DNA from: an uncultured Actinomycetes bacterium
Lineage (GTDB): Bacteria; Actinomycetota; Thermoleophilia; Miltoncostaeales; Miltoncostaeaceae
DNA length: 11,337 bases
Assembly (NCBI GenBank): GCA_937862675.1
Contig: CALMEC010000066.1
Coordinates: forward strand, 1-11,337
Direction: 5' to 3'
Part shown: positions 1 to 9,635 of the stretch, one piece after another
Layout of the letters: the number at the start of each line of letters is the position of its first letter
Numbering within the stretch: position 1 is the first letter of the stretch
The notes under the pieces: generated by a model
Database searches by the model: none
Told to the model about the DNA's origin: nothing
Seen by the model: only the letters and a program-made list of their open reading frames with translations
Translations under genes and position numbers: made by a program

Positions 1-1
1 G

Positions 2-397
2 GAACGGGTCGTGGTCGATTCCGGGATCATCCTCATCAAGTACTGGCTCGAGGTCAGCCAGGAGGAGCAGACCCGGCGGATCAAGAGCCGGATGCACGAC
101 GGCCGGAAGACCTGGAAGCTGTCCCCGATGGACCTGAAGTCCTACAGTCGCTGGTACGACTACTCCCGGGCGCGCGACGACATGTTCGAGGCGACCGACA
201 CGCCCTGGGCGCCGTGGTGGGTCGCGGACAACGAGAACAAGAAGCGGGGCCGGCTCAACATCATCAGTCACCTCCTCGATCAGATCCCGTACGAGACAGG
301 ATCGGCGTCGTCGAAGGTGCACCTGCCCCACCGGCAGAAGCCCGGTGGCTACGTCGAGCCCACCCGCGCTCTGCACACGGTGCCCGCCCTCTTCTAG
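2..397 (+). CDS. ppk2: Polyphosphate kinase 2 (PPK2), C-terminal part; 5' end cut by window
   Basis: PPK2 enzymes transfer phosphate between polyphosphate and nucleotides in the cytoplasm. The frame is open from base 2 to the TAG at 395-397, giving about 131 residues, roughly the C-terminal half of a normal PPK2. What is seen matches the family closely: the VVDSGIILIKYWLEVS strand and helix, WKLSPMDLKSYSRWYDYSRARD, the TDTPWAPWWV segment, and the RLNIISHLLDQIPYE helix. These form the lid and C-terminal part of the P-loop kinase fold; the Walker A motif lies upstream of the window. A basic tail ending in RALHTVPALF follows. The GTG at 11 is internal, not a start. The AG of the stop codon is also the first two bases of repeat copy C. 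Whether it is an NDP- or NMP-using subclass cannot be told from this part. Confidence 0.93.
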   Translation, partial: ERVVVDSGIILIKYWLEVSQEEQTRRIKSRMHDGRKTWKLSPMDLKSYSRWYDYSRARDDMFEATDTPWAPWWVADNENKKRGRLNIISHLLDQIPYETGSASSKVHLPHRQKPGGYVEPTRALHTVPALF

Positions 398-554
398 ACG
401 GGTGATTCCCACGGAGGCGTGGATGTGGGTACGTCACCGGGGATGCGGGGCCGCCGGGCGCCGAAGGGCATGCCCGGTTCGCCTGCCCGAGGTGCCCGGC
501 GGCGCATCCGCGCCGCCGGGGCGTTCACCCGCGTGACCCGCGGCATCGGCATGT
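396..554 (+). repeat. Dispersed intergenic repeat, copy C (internally shortened)
   Basis: Read on +, this starts AGACGGGTGATTCC and continues with the conserved arm GGAGGCGTGGATGTGGG, CGTCACC and GATGCGGGG, which align with the reverse complements of copies A and B. The next part (GCGCCGAAGGGCATGCC then GGTTCGCCTG) matches the middle of copy A. About 38 nt present in A and B is missing before GGCGCATCC. The far end, GTGACCCGCGGCATCGGC then ATGT, corresponds to the GTGATTCC..GGAATCGACC..ATCT end of B, so the boundary at 554 is approximate. The element starts inside the ppk2 stop codon. No reading frame in it resembles a protein. Confidence 0.75.
495..520 (+). terminator. Perfect 11-bp hairpin, probable ppk2 terminator
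   Basis: CCCGGCGGCGC and GCGCCGCCGGG form a perfect 11-bp stem around the loop ATCC, about 100 nt after the ppk2 stop. No T-tract follows, as is common in high-GC actinobacteria. It lies inside repeat copy C; the matching place in copies A and B pairs only weakly, so the strong stem is particular to C. Confidence 0.55.
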
Positions 555-790
555 GCCGCTGACGCGGTGACAGGTCTGTCGGTGAGGCGGGTGTGACGGC
601 GTGTGGGCGCGCGGCGTCGTCGCCGACGGTCGACGTCTACTCTCCGTGATGACGGATGAGCCGGAGCCGGTACCGGAGGAGACACGTGCCCTGGCAGGTG
701 TCTCGTGAGCGATGAATGACGCCACGCTCGGGAACGGTGGACGCTCGCGGCGGCGCGAATGCCGGTAGGCAAGAGGAGGAGGTGGGGTTC
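555..790 (+). promoter_or_regulatory. Leader/promoter region of the surE operon
   Basis: This gene-free stretch must carry the promoter for the surE-HAD-ligA operon, but no convincing -35/-10 pair is visible; TACTCT near 638 is a weak -10 candidate. It contains the 10-bp palindrome CCGGTACCGG (667-676) and an imperfect inverted repeat at 679-704, with outer arms GAGACAC/GTGTCTC and inner arms TGCC/GGCA separated by one mismatch. The latter could be an operator or a leader hairpin. A strong ribosome binding site, AGGAGGAGG at 774-782, serves surE. Confidence 0.4.
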
Positions 791-4313
<3,523 letters not shown>

Positions 4314-4417
4314 TCGAGCCGCATTTTCCGAGGTGCGCTCCCCAATCGAGTGGACGACGCGCCAGTCGCGCCGGGATCGACTCAGAGTGCACCGCGAGCA
4401 GGGAAAAATAACGATAT

Positions 4418-4455
4418 CTCACCCTCACGTCGAGGGTGAGCCACAATCGTTGTGG
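4418..4455 (-). terminator. Tandem hairpins with T-rich tail; terminator of the small membrane protein gene, perhaps bidirectional with ligA
   Basis: Two adjacent hairpins sit between converging genes. CTCACCCTC/GAGGGTGAG (4418-4440, loop ACGTC) is a perfect 9-bp stem, and CCACAA/TTGTGG (4441-4455, loop TCG) a perfect 6-bp stem. Read on the minus strand, the longer stem is followed directly by ATATCGTTATTTTT, a classical T-rich intrinsic terminator tail. On +, the pair lies about 105 nt after the ligA stop and could also stop ligA transcription, though it lacks a T-tract in that direction. Confidence 0.8.
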
Positions 4456-4500
4456 CACTGATCGGGCGCGTGTCGCCGGATTTGGCGGATGAAAGTCTGC

Positions 4501-4824
4501 TCAGTCGCCTCGGTCGCCCGCCAGCGCCATCGCGATCATCGCGACGAGCAGCGCGGGAAGAACGAGCAACCCGCCCTCCCATCCGAAAAGGACGCAGAGG
4601 ACCGCGAGCCCGGATGCCACCGGGATGCGGACGATCCGCAGGGGGATCGCCGTCAGCCCCGCGGCGGCGAGTGCTCCGACGGCCAGCCAGATCGCGGCGA
4701 GGGGCCCGGTGAGGTCCATCGACCACATCAGACCGAGCGCTGCGGCGAAGAGCCCGGCGGAGATCACAAGGATCGCCCGTACAGTGATCGTCCGGGCATC
4801 GCGACATCTCACGGCGCATTCCAT
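4501..4824 (-). CDS. Small four-helix membrane protein, function unknown
   Basis: This 107-residue hydrophobic protein has four likely transmembrane segments, at about 17-36, 42-62, 65-81 and 84-102. They are separated by short loops such as SMDLTG, PLRIVRIP and WEGG. A basic N-terminus (CRDARTITVR) and an acidic end (GDRGD) flank the helices. The ATG at 4824 is preceded by AGGAG at 4834-4830 with 5 nt spacing, so I prefer it to a TTG 39 nt upstream that would add 13 residues without a ribosome binding site. I do not recognise a family. The upstream neighbour on the same strand is the carboxypeptidase gene, with repeat copy A between them. The 3' end runs into a strong intrinsic terminator, which supports it as an expressed gene. 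Confidence 0.65.
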   Translation of the reverse strand: MECAVRCRDARTITVRAILVISAGLFAAALGLMWSMDLTGPLAAIWLAVGALAAAGLTAIPLRIVRIPVASGLAVLCVLFGWEGGLLVLPALLVAMIAMALAGDRGD

Positions 4825-4867
4825 CGCTGCTCCTGTCTCCGGCTGTGCGTCGCTCCACCCCAAGGCG

Positions 4868-5064
4868 AGATGAGTAGCTCCACGGAGATCGTAGCGTGCT
4901 GTGTGTCTCCCGTGGCGAGGATGCGCCCCTCATCCACCCGTCCACCCAGACCGGCCACGGGGTGACTCGGACAGGGGAACCGGCATGCTCTTCGGCACGC
5001 GACGGCACCGAGCATCCCCCTGGTGACGCACCCCGCATCCACGCCTTCGTGGCACCACTGATCT
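4868..5064 (-). repeat. Dispersed intergenic repeat, copy A (197 bp, terminal inverted repeats)
   Basis: The ends are AGATGAGTAGCTCCACGGA at 4868-4886 and, on the other strand, AGATCAGTGGTGCCACGAA at 5064-5046. These imperfect terminal inverted repeats match at 14 of 19 positions. Along its whole length it aligns with copy B in the same direction: both have CCACGGA near the left end, ACCGGCCAC in the centre, and GGTGACGC..CATCCACGCC near the right end. It fills the space between the carboxypeptidase gene and the small membrane protein gene, and its outer AG forms part of the carboxypeptidase stop codon. On the minus strand it contains TACGAT (4893-4888), which equals the -10 boxes proposed for tRNA-Pro and nfu, so it may supply a promoter to the small membrane protein gene. 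Confidence 0.85.
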
Positions 5065-6460
5065 AGCGGGTGGTTGCGGTCACCGTCGGCGTGGTCGGCG
5101 TGATCGGCGTGATCGGGGTGGTGGGCGTCGTCGGCGGCGGATCCGGCGTGACCGGGGGGACGGTGTAGCCCGCGACGTCGGCCGTGCCGGCGGCAAGCAT
5201 CTTGACGATCTGATTCTGGGTGGCACGGGCCCCGGCGATGGAGCTGTCGTTCATCAGCAGCGCGAATGCGTAGCGCTGACCGTTCTTCGAGGTGACGATC
5301 CCTGTGAGCCCGGAGGTTCCGTTGATGTAGCCGGTCTTGGCGCGCAGCCGGCCGCCGAGTGACGAGAAGCGGCTGCGGAGGGTGCCCTCGTTGCCGCGGG
5401 GGAGCGACTGGACGAGTGCGCGCCCCCAGGTGGGGTCGGCGTTCGCGGCGGCGAGGATCGTGACCAGTGAGTTCGCGGAGAGGCGGTTCGCGCGATCCAG
5501 ACCCGAGCCGTCGACGATGCGATCGGTGGGCGCCAGGTAGCGGCCGAGGAGATTCCGGGTGGCCGCCGTCCCCCCGGCCGTCGTGCCGGTACCGGTCGTG
5601 GCGGCGCCGATGTCCTTGTTGAGCATCTCCGCCAGGAAGTTGTCACTGGGCGGCAGCATGAGCCGCGTGATGGCCGAAAGCGGCGGTGATTTGACCACCC
5701 CGATCAGGCGCGCGGTCTGCGGGGTGCGCCCGGTGCGGACCGTGCCCGAGTAGCCGACCTTCATCGCCGTCATGGTCTCGCGGAGCTTGACCCCGGCCGC
5801 CAGCGCGGGCCGTCTGGCGTAGCCCGAGCGGATGTTTCCCACGTAGCTCTGGTTCACCGTGAGCCCGGACAGCGGCTGGCACTCCCCGTAATAGCGGGAG
5901 GGCCAGCTCACGACCTGCCGCTGGGCGTCGAAGTAGGAATCGTCGACCACGATCGGACCCTGCACGCGCGTGGCGCCGGTTGCACGCAGGGCGGCGACGA
6001 GCGGGGTCAGCTGACTGCCCGTGCGCCCCAGGTACCGGCGGTTGTACTGAACTGTGGAGAGTGTCGGGTCGCCGTACCCCTTGAGGTAGAGCGGGCCCTT
6101 CAGGGTCGTACCGGCGGTGGTGGCGGCCTGCCCGGCGTAGAGATGGGTCTCGAACCGGTACTCCGGGCCGAGCGCCTGCAGCGCCGAGGTCGCGGTGACG
6201 ACCTTCATCGTCGAGGCGGGGCGACGGGGGACGGCCGCCTTGAAGGAGGCGATCTCCTGGTTCCCCCGGGCGTCCAGACGCCAGACGGCGGCGGTCGTGC
6301 CGGGGTTGCGCGACGACCAGGAGCTGAGCGCCTGACGTACCTGGAGTTCGCTGGCCTGGGCGGAACCCGCACCGATGAGCCCGGCGGCGGCGACGATCGT
6401 GACGAATGCGCGGCGCGCCGTGGAATGGGACGAACGGGGCACGGGACGTGACGCTAGCAC
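5063..6460 (-). CDS. dacB: D-alanyl-D-alanine carboxypeptidase/endopeptidase, peptidase S13 (DacB/PBP4 type)
   Basis: Low-molecular-weight penicillin-binding proteins of this type trim peptidoglycan peptides outside the membrane. From the GTG at 6460 the product has 465 residues. A signal peptide is visible: basic ARR, hydrophobic AFVTIVAAAGLIGAGSA, and likely cleavage after AQA near residue 36. Catalytic motifs are STMK (83-86, SxxK), SDN (272-274) and KTG (375-377). The long insert between SxxK and SxN is the S13 feature. The last 30 or so residues are a Pro/Thr-rich tail encoded by a short tandem repeat. The start is uncertain: GGGAGG lies only 2 nt before the GTG at 6460, another GTG at 6442 lacks a ribosome site, and the longest frame (from 6562) would start inside repeat B. 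The gene sits between direct repeat copies A and B, and its TAG stop overlaps copy A by two bases. Confidence 0.9.
   Translation of the reverse strand: MLASRPVPRSSHSTARRAFVTIVAAAGLIGAGSAQASELQVRQALSSWSSRNPGTTAAVWRLDARGNQEIASFKAAVPRRPASTMKVVTATSALQALGPEYRFETHLYAGQAATTAGTTLKGPLYLKGYGDPTLSTVQYNRRYLGRTGSQLTPLVAALRATGATRVQGPIVVDDSYFDAQRQVVSWPSRYYGECQPLSGLTVNQSYVGNIRSGYARRPALAAGVKLRETMTAMKVGYSGTVRTGRTPQTARLIGVVKSPPLSAITRLMLPPSDNFLAEMLNKDIGAATTGTGTTAGGTAATRNLLGRYLAPTDRIVDGSGLDRANRLSANSLVTILAAANADPTWGRALVQSLPRGNEGTLRSRFSSLGGRLRAKTGYINGTSGLTGIVTSKNGQRYAFALLMNDSSIAGARATQNQIVKMLAAGTADVAGYTVPPVTPDPPPTTPTTPITPITPTTPTVTATTR
5085..5129. repeat. 9-bp tandem repeat encoding the Thr-Pro tail of DacB
   Basis: About five units of the form GTCGGCGTG, GTCGGCGTG, ATCGGCGTG, ATCGGGGTG, GTGGGCGTC run in frame. 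On the minus strand they encode Thr-Pro-(Ile/Thr) triplets. Unit changes mostly fall in one position, which suggests expansion by slippage. The array ends about 20 nt before repeat copy A. Confidence 0.75.
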
Positions 6461-6546
6461 GCCCTCCCGACGGCGCCATCCGCCGCCGGTCCGCCGTCGG
6501 CCGCCCGCCGCGGGGCGATCGGGGTTCCGGCGGCAGGGAGGTCCCG

Positions 6547-6741
6547 AGATGGTCGATTCCACGGAATCACGGCGTGGTGCGTGGCCCCCGGGGGCGCGGA
6601 TACGTCACCGATCGCCCCACCCGCCTCAGGCCGGCCACCGGGCGACTGGGAAGGACACCACCCTGCCCGTCGTCGCCCGGCGACGCCCCGCATCCACCGG
6701 TGACGCGCCCCACATCCACGCCTCCCTGGAATCAACCATCT
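6547..6741 (-). repeat. Dispersed intergenic repeat, copy B (195 bp, terminal inverted repeats)
   Basis: The left end AGATGGTCGATTCCACGGA (6547-6565) and, on the other strand, the right end AGATGGTTGATTCCAGGGA (6741-6723) match at 17 of 19 positions. Inverted similarity continues inward: GGCGTGG and (A/G)CGTCACCG occur in both arms, so the whole element could fold into one long imperfect hairpin. It aligns full length with copy A in the same orientation. It occupies most of the gap between the HTH gene's terminator and the carboxypeptidase start, about 86 bp upstream of the chosen GTG. No adjacent target-site duplication is evident and no transposase is present. Confidence 0.85.
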
Positions 6742-6802
6742 GTGTCCCGCGCAGGAGAGTCGTCCGTCATGTGCCGGCCGCATCTCATCGCAGGACACAA
6801 GC

Positions 6803-6819
6803 CGTCGGAAGGCCCGACG
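6803..6819 (-). terminator. Hairpin after the HTH small-protein gene
   Basis: CGTCGG/CCGACG form a 6-bp stem (loop 5 nt) starting 7 nt past the TGA on the minus strand, followed by GCTTGTGT. This is a plausible short terminator. Confidence 0.5.
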
Positions 6820-6826
6820 TGATGCG

Positions 6827-7021
6827 TCAGTGCATGTCGAGCAGGACCTCGGCGTCCTCCGGCATGCGCTGGCCGCTCGCCTGCATCGTCTGGATGAACA
6901 GGGTCTTGTCGATGCGACCGTGGAGAATCGGCACCGACTCCTCCTGGCACATCCGGATCACCTCTCTGCTCTTCATCCCCAATGCGTCAGACAATTCGTC
7001 GGGAGTCAGGTGGATCGCCAT
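6827..7021 (-). CDS. Small helix-turn-helix (excisionase/MerR-type) domain protein
   Basis: This 64-residue protein has LTPDELSDALGMKSREVIRMC as a helix-turn-helix. A winged part, SVPILHGRIDKTLFIQTM, follows, the pattern of the small HTH_17/excisionase-like domains that bind DNA. An acidic tail (MPEDAEVLLDMH) ends it. The ATG at 7021 has GGAGG 8 nt upstream, whereas the in-frame GTG at 7027 would be only 2 nt from it, so the ATG is preferred. It stands alone between two hairpins, with no integrase, recombinase or plasmid gene nearby, so an excisionase role is not supported by context. Some resemblance to the N-terminal domain of initiation factor IF-2 means a non-DNA role is possible. Target unknown. 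Confidence 0.68.
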   Translation of the reverse strand: MAIHLTPDELSDALGMKSREVIRMCQEESVPILHGRIDKTLFIQTMQASGQRMPEDAEVLLDMH

Positions 7022-7060
7022 GGCCACAACCTCCGATACTGCGCTGGATTCCGAAATGAG

Positions 7061-7095
7061 AACGGCCCGCCCGCTCAGTGAGCGGACGGGCCGTT
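7061..7095 (-). terminator. Long hairpin, probable terminator of the PAP2 gene
   Basis: AACGGCCCGCCCGCTCA and TGAGCGGACGGGCCGTT pair over 17 positions with one mismatch and almost no spacer. It lies about 130 nt beyond the PAP2 stop on the minus strand and is followed there by CTCATTTCGG. It also sits about 40 nt upstream of the HTH start, so a leader role for that gene cannot be excluded. Confidence 0.65.
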
Positions 7096-7227
7096 GATCG
7101 CGCGGAGCGGGCCGTCGGAGACATCCGATGAGGAAGCCGGTGGATCGGTCCGTTCCATGGACAGACTCTAGATCGTCACTTCGGGGGACTCAAGCCCGAT
7201 CCGGGGCCGGGTGTCCACCGGATGCCG

Positions 7228-8040
7228 CTACGACTGGGATTCGGCCACCGCGGGGTCGGTGCGGCGCATCCGGTAGGCGGCTGCGCGCCGTGTTGCGAAC
7301 CATGTGATGGCGAAGGCGGCCGACAGCACGACGGCGCCGGCCATGGCGTCCACCACGTAGTGGTTGGCCGTGCCGACGATGGTGACGAACACCAGGGCGG
7401 GGTACATGAGCGCCGCCACGCGCAGGACGAGGTTCTTCGACAGGAGGGCGATGACGACCCCCACCATGAGCGAGTAGGCGAAGTGCATCGACGGCACCGC
7501 CGCATACGGGTTGAACCACCCGGAGAAGTTGCCCCCGTGGAGATCGATGCCGCTGATGAGCGACAACGTGTCGACGAACCCCTCGCCGGTCATCATGCGG
7601 GGCGGTTGCCCCGGGCAGAACACGAGGACGGCGAGCGCCAGGATGTTGGCCAGGAAGAAAGCGTTGCGCACGAACGGGTAGGCGGCACGGCGGCGGCGGT
7701 AGAGCCACACGAAGAAGAGCGCGGTGACCGGCAGGTGCGCCCAGATGTAGAACTGGTTGAGGACCTGCGTGACGTGCAGGTTCTCCAGCATCCAGCCCTG
7801 GATGCTGGCCTCGAAGTGGAGACCGAAGATCTTCTCGAGGTCGATGACCTCGATCGCGTTCCTCAGGGCTTTGCCCTCATCCCCGATGACCAGCGCCCGC
7901 GAACCCTGGTAGACCAGCAGCATCGCCGCGAACAGGGCGATCTCGATCGGCCAGCGGCGCTGCCGCGGCTCATGCCGTGTCTTCGGCGTGCTGGTCGATG
8001 TCGGCTGTTTGGGCGGCATGAGGACGATACTCACGGTCAT
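7228..8040 (-). CDS. PAP2-superfamily membrane phosphatase, AUR1/inositolphosphotransferase-like
   Basis: This 270-residue integral membrane protein has about six hydrophobic segments (about 31-50, 94-114, 125-142, 186-201, 206-224 and 230-249). It has the three motifs of the AUR1-like branch of PAP2. These are FCPGQPPR (141-148), AVPSMHFAYS with His186 (181-190), and TIVGTANHYVVD with His227 and Asp231, the residues expected to form the phosphoryl-transfer site. Members act on lipid phosphates or transfer phospho-headgroups; the actual substrate cannot be read from sequence. The ATG at 8040 lacks a clear ribosome binding site, and an ATG 7 codons in (8019) does too, so the exact start is uncertain. 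It is transcribed alone and ends before the hairpin at 7061-7095. Confidence 0.88.
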   Translation of the reverse strand: MTVSIVLMPPKQPTSTSTPKTRHEPRQRRWPIEIALFAAMLLVYQGSRALVIGDEGKALRNAIEVIDLEKIFGLHFEASIQGWMLENLHVTQVLNQFYIWAHLPVTALFFVWLYRRRRAAYPFVRNAFFLANILALAVLVFCPGQPPRMMTGEGFVDTLSLISGIDLHGGNFSGWFNPYAAVPSMHFAYSLMVGVVIALLSKNLVLRVAALMYPALVFVTIVGTANHYVVDAMAGAVVLSAAFAITWFATRRAAAYRMRRTDPAVAESQS

Positions 8041-8301
8041 TAGCGGACGAATGAACCGTGTTCAGGTAGTTAACCACAGGAGACGATCCATGAGGGAAAA
8101 GCTTTCGTGAAGGATCGCTCCGCGGCCGTCCCGGGCTGGTTCGTCGCGTCGATTCCCCCGGTGGGACACGCAGTCTTGCACGTCGGCGCGGTGATCGGAA
8201 ACGTCGCCCCGAATCGTCGCGATGTGGTGACGGCGTGAACGGGCCGTCCGGGAGGGTGACATCGATTGCGCGATGCGGTGGCGGCGCGCGGATGAGATCG
8301 G
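8041..8301. other. Intergenic region upstream of PAP2 and tRNA-Pro
   Basis: No coding region or RNA is recognised. On the minus strand, TTAACT near 8075-8070 is a weak -10 candidate for the PAP2 gene. The rest is GC-rich sequence without strong inverted repeats. Frames crossing the tRNA are not credible. Confidence 0.35.
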
Positions 8302-8307
8302 TACGAT
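8302..8307 (+). promoter_or_regulatory. -10 box of tRNA-Pro
   Basis: TACGAT ends 13 nt before the mature tRNA 5' end, as expected for a short tRNA leader. No good -35 hexamer is visible at the usual spacing. Confidence 0.5.
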
Positions 8308-8320
8308 GCGTCGGTGCCGT

Positions 8321-8394
8321 CGGGGTGTGGCGCAGCTTGGTAGCGCGCTCCGTTCGGGTCGGAGAGGTCCCCGGTTCAAATCCGGGCACCCCGA
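8321..8394 (+). tRNA. tRNA-Pro (anticodon CGG)
   Basis: The cloverleaf is complete. The acceptor stem CGGGGTG/CACCCCG is 7 bp with discriminator A8394. The D-arm is GCGC-AGCTTGGTA-GCGC. The anticodon stem is CTCCG/CGGAG with loop TTCGGGT and anticodon CGG at 8355-8357. The T-arm is CCCGG-TTCAAAT-CCGGG. CCA is not encoded. It reads proline codon CCG, frequent in GC-rich genomes. Confidence 0.97.
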
Positions 8395-8396
8395 TT

Positions 8397-8428
8397 CATC
8401 CGTCGCGAGGTCTCAGAACCTCCGGATG
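8397..8428 (+). terminator. Hairpin directly after tRNA-Pro
   Basis: CATCCG/CGGATG enclose an inner stem GAGGT/ACCTC (loop CTCAGA) beginning 2 nt after the tRNA. There is no T-tract. It is a probable 3' processing or termination signal. Confidence 0.5.
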
Positions 8429-8445
8429 ATCCGGCGGCACCGACA

Positions 8446-8465
8446 CGTCCCGGGATTCCGGGACG
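8446..8465. terminator. Hairpin between convergent tRNA-Pro and nfu
   Basis: CGTCCCGG/CCGGGACG form a perfect 8-bp stem with loop GATT, about 24 nt past the nfu stop on the minus strand. It could end transcription from either side. Confidence 0.55.
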
Positions 8466-8489
8466 GCGACCCGCGCACCGGTGCCGGCC

Positions 8490-8726
8490 TCAGATCGGGA
8501 TGACACCCTCGACCTCGGGGACGCGCTCGCGCAGCGCGGCCTCGACGCCCAGCACCAGCGTCGCCGTCGACATGGGGCATCCACCGCAGGCGCCCAGCAT
8601 GTTGACGTGGACGAACCCCTCCTCGTCGAAGTCGACGAGCTCGATGTCGCCGCCGTCGGAGTAGAGGGCGGGGCGGATCTCCTCGAGGACCTCTTCGATG
8701 CGTGTCAGGACGGAGGACTCGGCCAT
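8490..8726 (-). CDS. NifU C-terminal domain (Nfu-type) iron-sulfur cluster protein
   Basis: Stand-alone Nfu domains carry and deliver Fe-S clusters in the cytoplasm. The 78 residues form a single domain: IEEVLEEIRPALYSDGGDIELVDFDEEGFVHVNMLGACGGCPMSTATL, with the cluster ligands Cys47 and Cys50 in the CGGCPMS motif. The ATG at 8726 is preceded by AAGGTG at a normal distance; the much longer open frame upstream is the shadow of the nitrilase gene. The gene is divergent from the nitrilase gene across 87 bp and ends at the hairpin at 8446-8465. No suf or isc genes are nearby, so it looks like an independent cluster carrier. Confidence 0.95.
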   Translation of the reverse strand: MAESSVLTRIEEVLEEIRPALYSDGGDIELVDFDEEGFVHVNMLGACGGCPMSTATLVLGVEAALRERVPEVEGVIPI

Positions 8727-8763
8727 GGATTCACCTTCGTGATGAGACGGTGGGGTTCGTCCC

Positions 8764-8769
8764 ATCGTA
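8764..8769 (-). promoter_or_regulatory. -10 box of nfu
   Basis: On the minus strand TACGAT lies 37 nt upstream of the nfu ATG, predicting a leader of about 30 nt with the AAGGTG ribosome site. It is the same hexamer as at tRNA-Pro. Confidence 0.45.
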
Positions 8770-8813
8770 GCGCCGGGGGCCGCAGCCCGCCGACGGCGTG
8801 CGATGATCGGTCC

Positions 8814-9635
8814 ATGCCGTCGACCCGCGCCGCCGTCTGCCAGATGACCTCGGGTCCCGACGTCGGGCGCAACATCGCCGTCGCGGGGGATCTCGTCACC
8901 CAGGCGGCCCGGCTGGGGGCGGAGATCGTGCTCCTCCCGGAGAAGTGGAACCTGATCGACATCGACGCCGGCCAGCTGGCCGGCGCGGAACCACTGGACG
9001 GTGCGTCGCTCACCGCGGCCGCGTCGTGGGCGCGTGAGCTCGGGGTGTGGCTGGTCGCCGGCAGTGTCTCGGAGCGCTCGTCCGACGGGTCCACGACCCG
9101 CAACACCTGCGTCGTGTTCGATCCGGAGGGTGTGAGCCGCGCGGTCTACCGGAAGATCCATCTGTTCGACGTCCGCGTCGGCGGTGTCACCTATCGGGAG
9201 TCGGCGGTCACGGAGCCCGGCTCCGACGTGGTGAGCGTCGACACGGCGGGATGGCGCACCGGCCTCTCCGTCTGTTACGACGTGCGCTTCCCCGAGCTCT
9301 ACCGGCGCCTGGCGGACGGGGGAGCGGAGATCCTCACGGTGCCGGCCGCGTTCACGCAGGCCACCGGTCAGGCGCACTGGGAGATCCTCGTACGGGCACG
9401 TGCCGTCGAGAACCAGTGCTACGTGCTCGCCGCGGGGCAGGTGGGGACGCATGCGACGGGCACGGCCTCGTTCGGCCACAGCATGATCGTCTCGCCGTGG
9501 GGTGAGATGCTGACTCAGGTCGCCGACGGAGTGGGTGTCGCGGTGGCCGATCTCGACCGGGCCGTTCTCGACGACGTCCGCGCCCGCCTGCCCGCGCTCC
9601 GGCACCGGCGTCTGGGCACCCCGGAGCGGTCGTGA
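8814..9635 (+). CDS. Nitrilase-family carbon-nitrogen hydrolase (Nit1/Nit2-like amidase)
   Basis: This 273-residue member of the nitrilase superfamily has the Glu-Lys-Cys triad visible as Glu43 (LLPEKW), Lys114 (YRKIHLFDV) and Cys154 ([13 protein letters not shown]). The YRKIHLFD and CYDVRFPE motifs are typical of the Nit branch, whose characterised members hydrolyse deaminated glutathione or alpha-ketoglutaramate and similar omega-amides. The precise substrate is inferred, not shown. The ATG at 8814 has no good ribosome binding site; GATGAT at 8802-8807 would place a transcription start close to the A of the ATG, so a leaderless mRNA is possible. Its TGA overlaps the GTG of the Nudix gene by 4 nt, so the two are co-translated. 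Confidence 0.92.
   Translation: MPSTRAAVCQMTSGPDVGRNIAVAGDLVTQAARLGAEIVLLPEKWNLIDIDAGQLAGAEPLDGASLTAAASWARELGVWLVAGSVSERSSDGSTTRNTCVVFDPEGVSRAVYRKIHLFDVRVGGVTYRESAVTEPGSDVVSVDTAGWRTGLSVCYDVRFPELYRRLADGGAEILTVPAAFTQATGQAHWEILVRARAVENQCYVLAAGQVGTHATGTASFGHSMIVSPWGEMLTQVADGVGVAVADLDRAVLDDVRARLPALRHRRLGTPERS

Noticed and set aside
6461..6562. 34-codon upstream extension of DacB from a GTG at 6562
   Set aside because: It would start inside repeat copy B, is Arg/Gly/Pro-rich, lacks a ribosome site and would precede the visible signal peptide.
6547..6741. Possible target-site duplications around the repeat copies
   Set aside because: Flanks of A, B and C were compared and no adjacent direct repeat is present; GTCCC near both ends of B is not flush with the boundaries.
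4868..6741. CRISPR array formed by the repeat copies
   Set aside because: Units are 160-197 bp, 1.5 kb or more apart, in mixed absolute orientation, with no spacers or cas genes.
7970..8429. Open frames on both strands across the tRNA (beginning MPGFEPGTSPTRTERATKL on minus)
   Set aside because: These are classic spurious translations of a tRNA gene.
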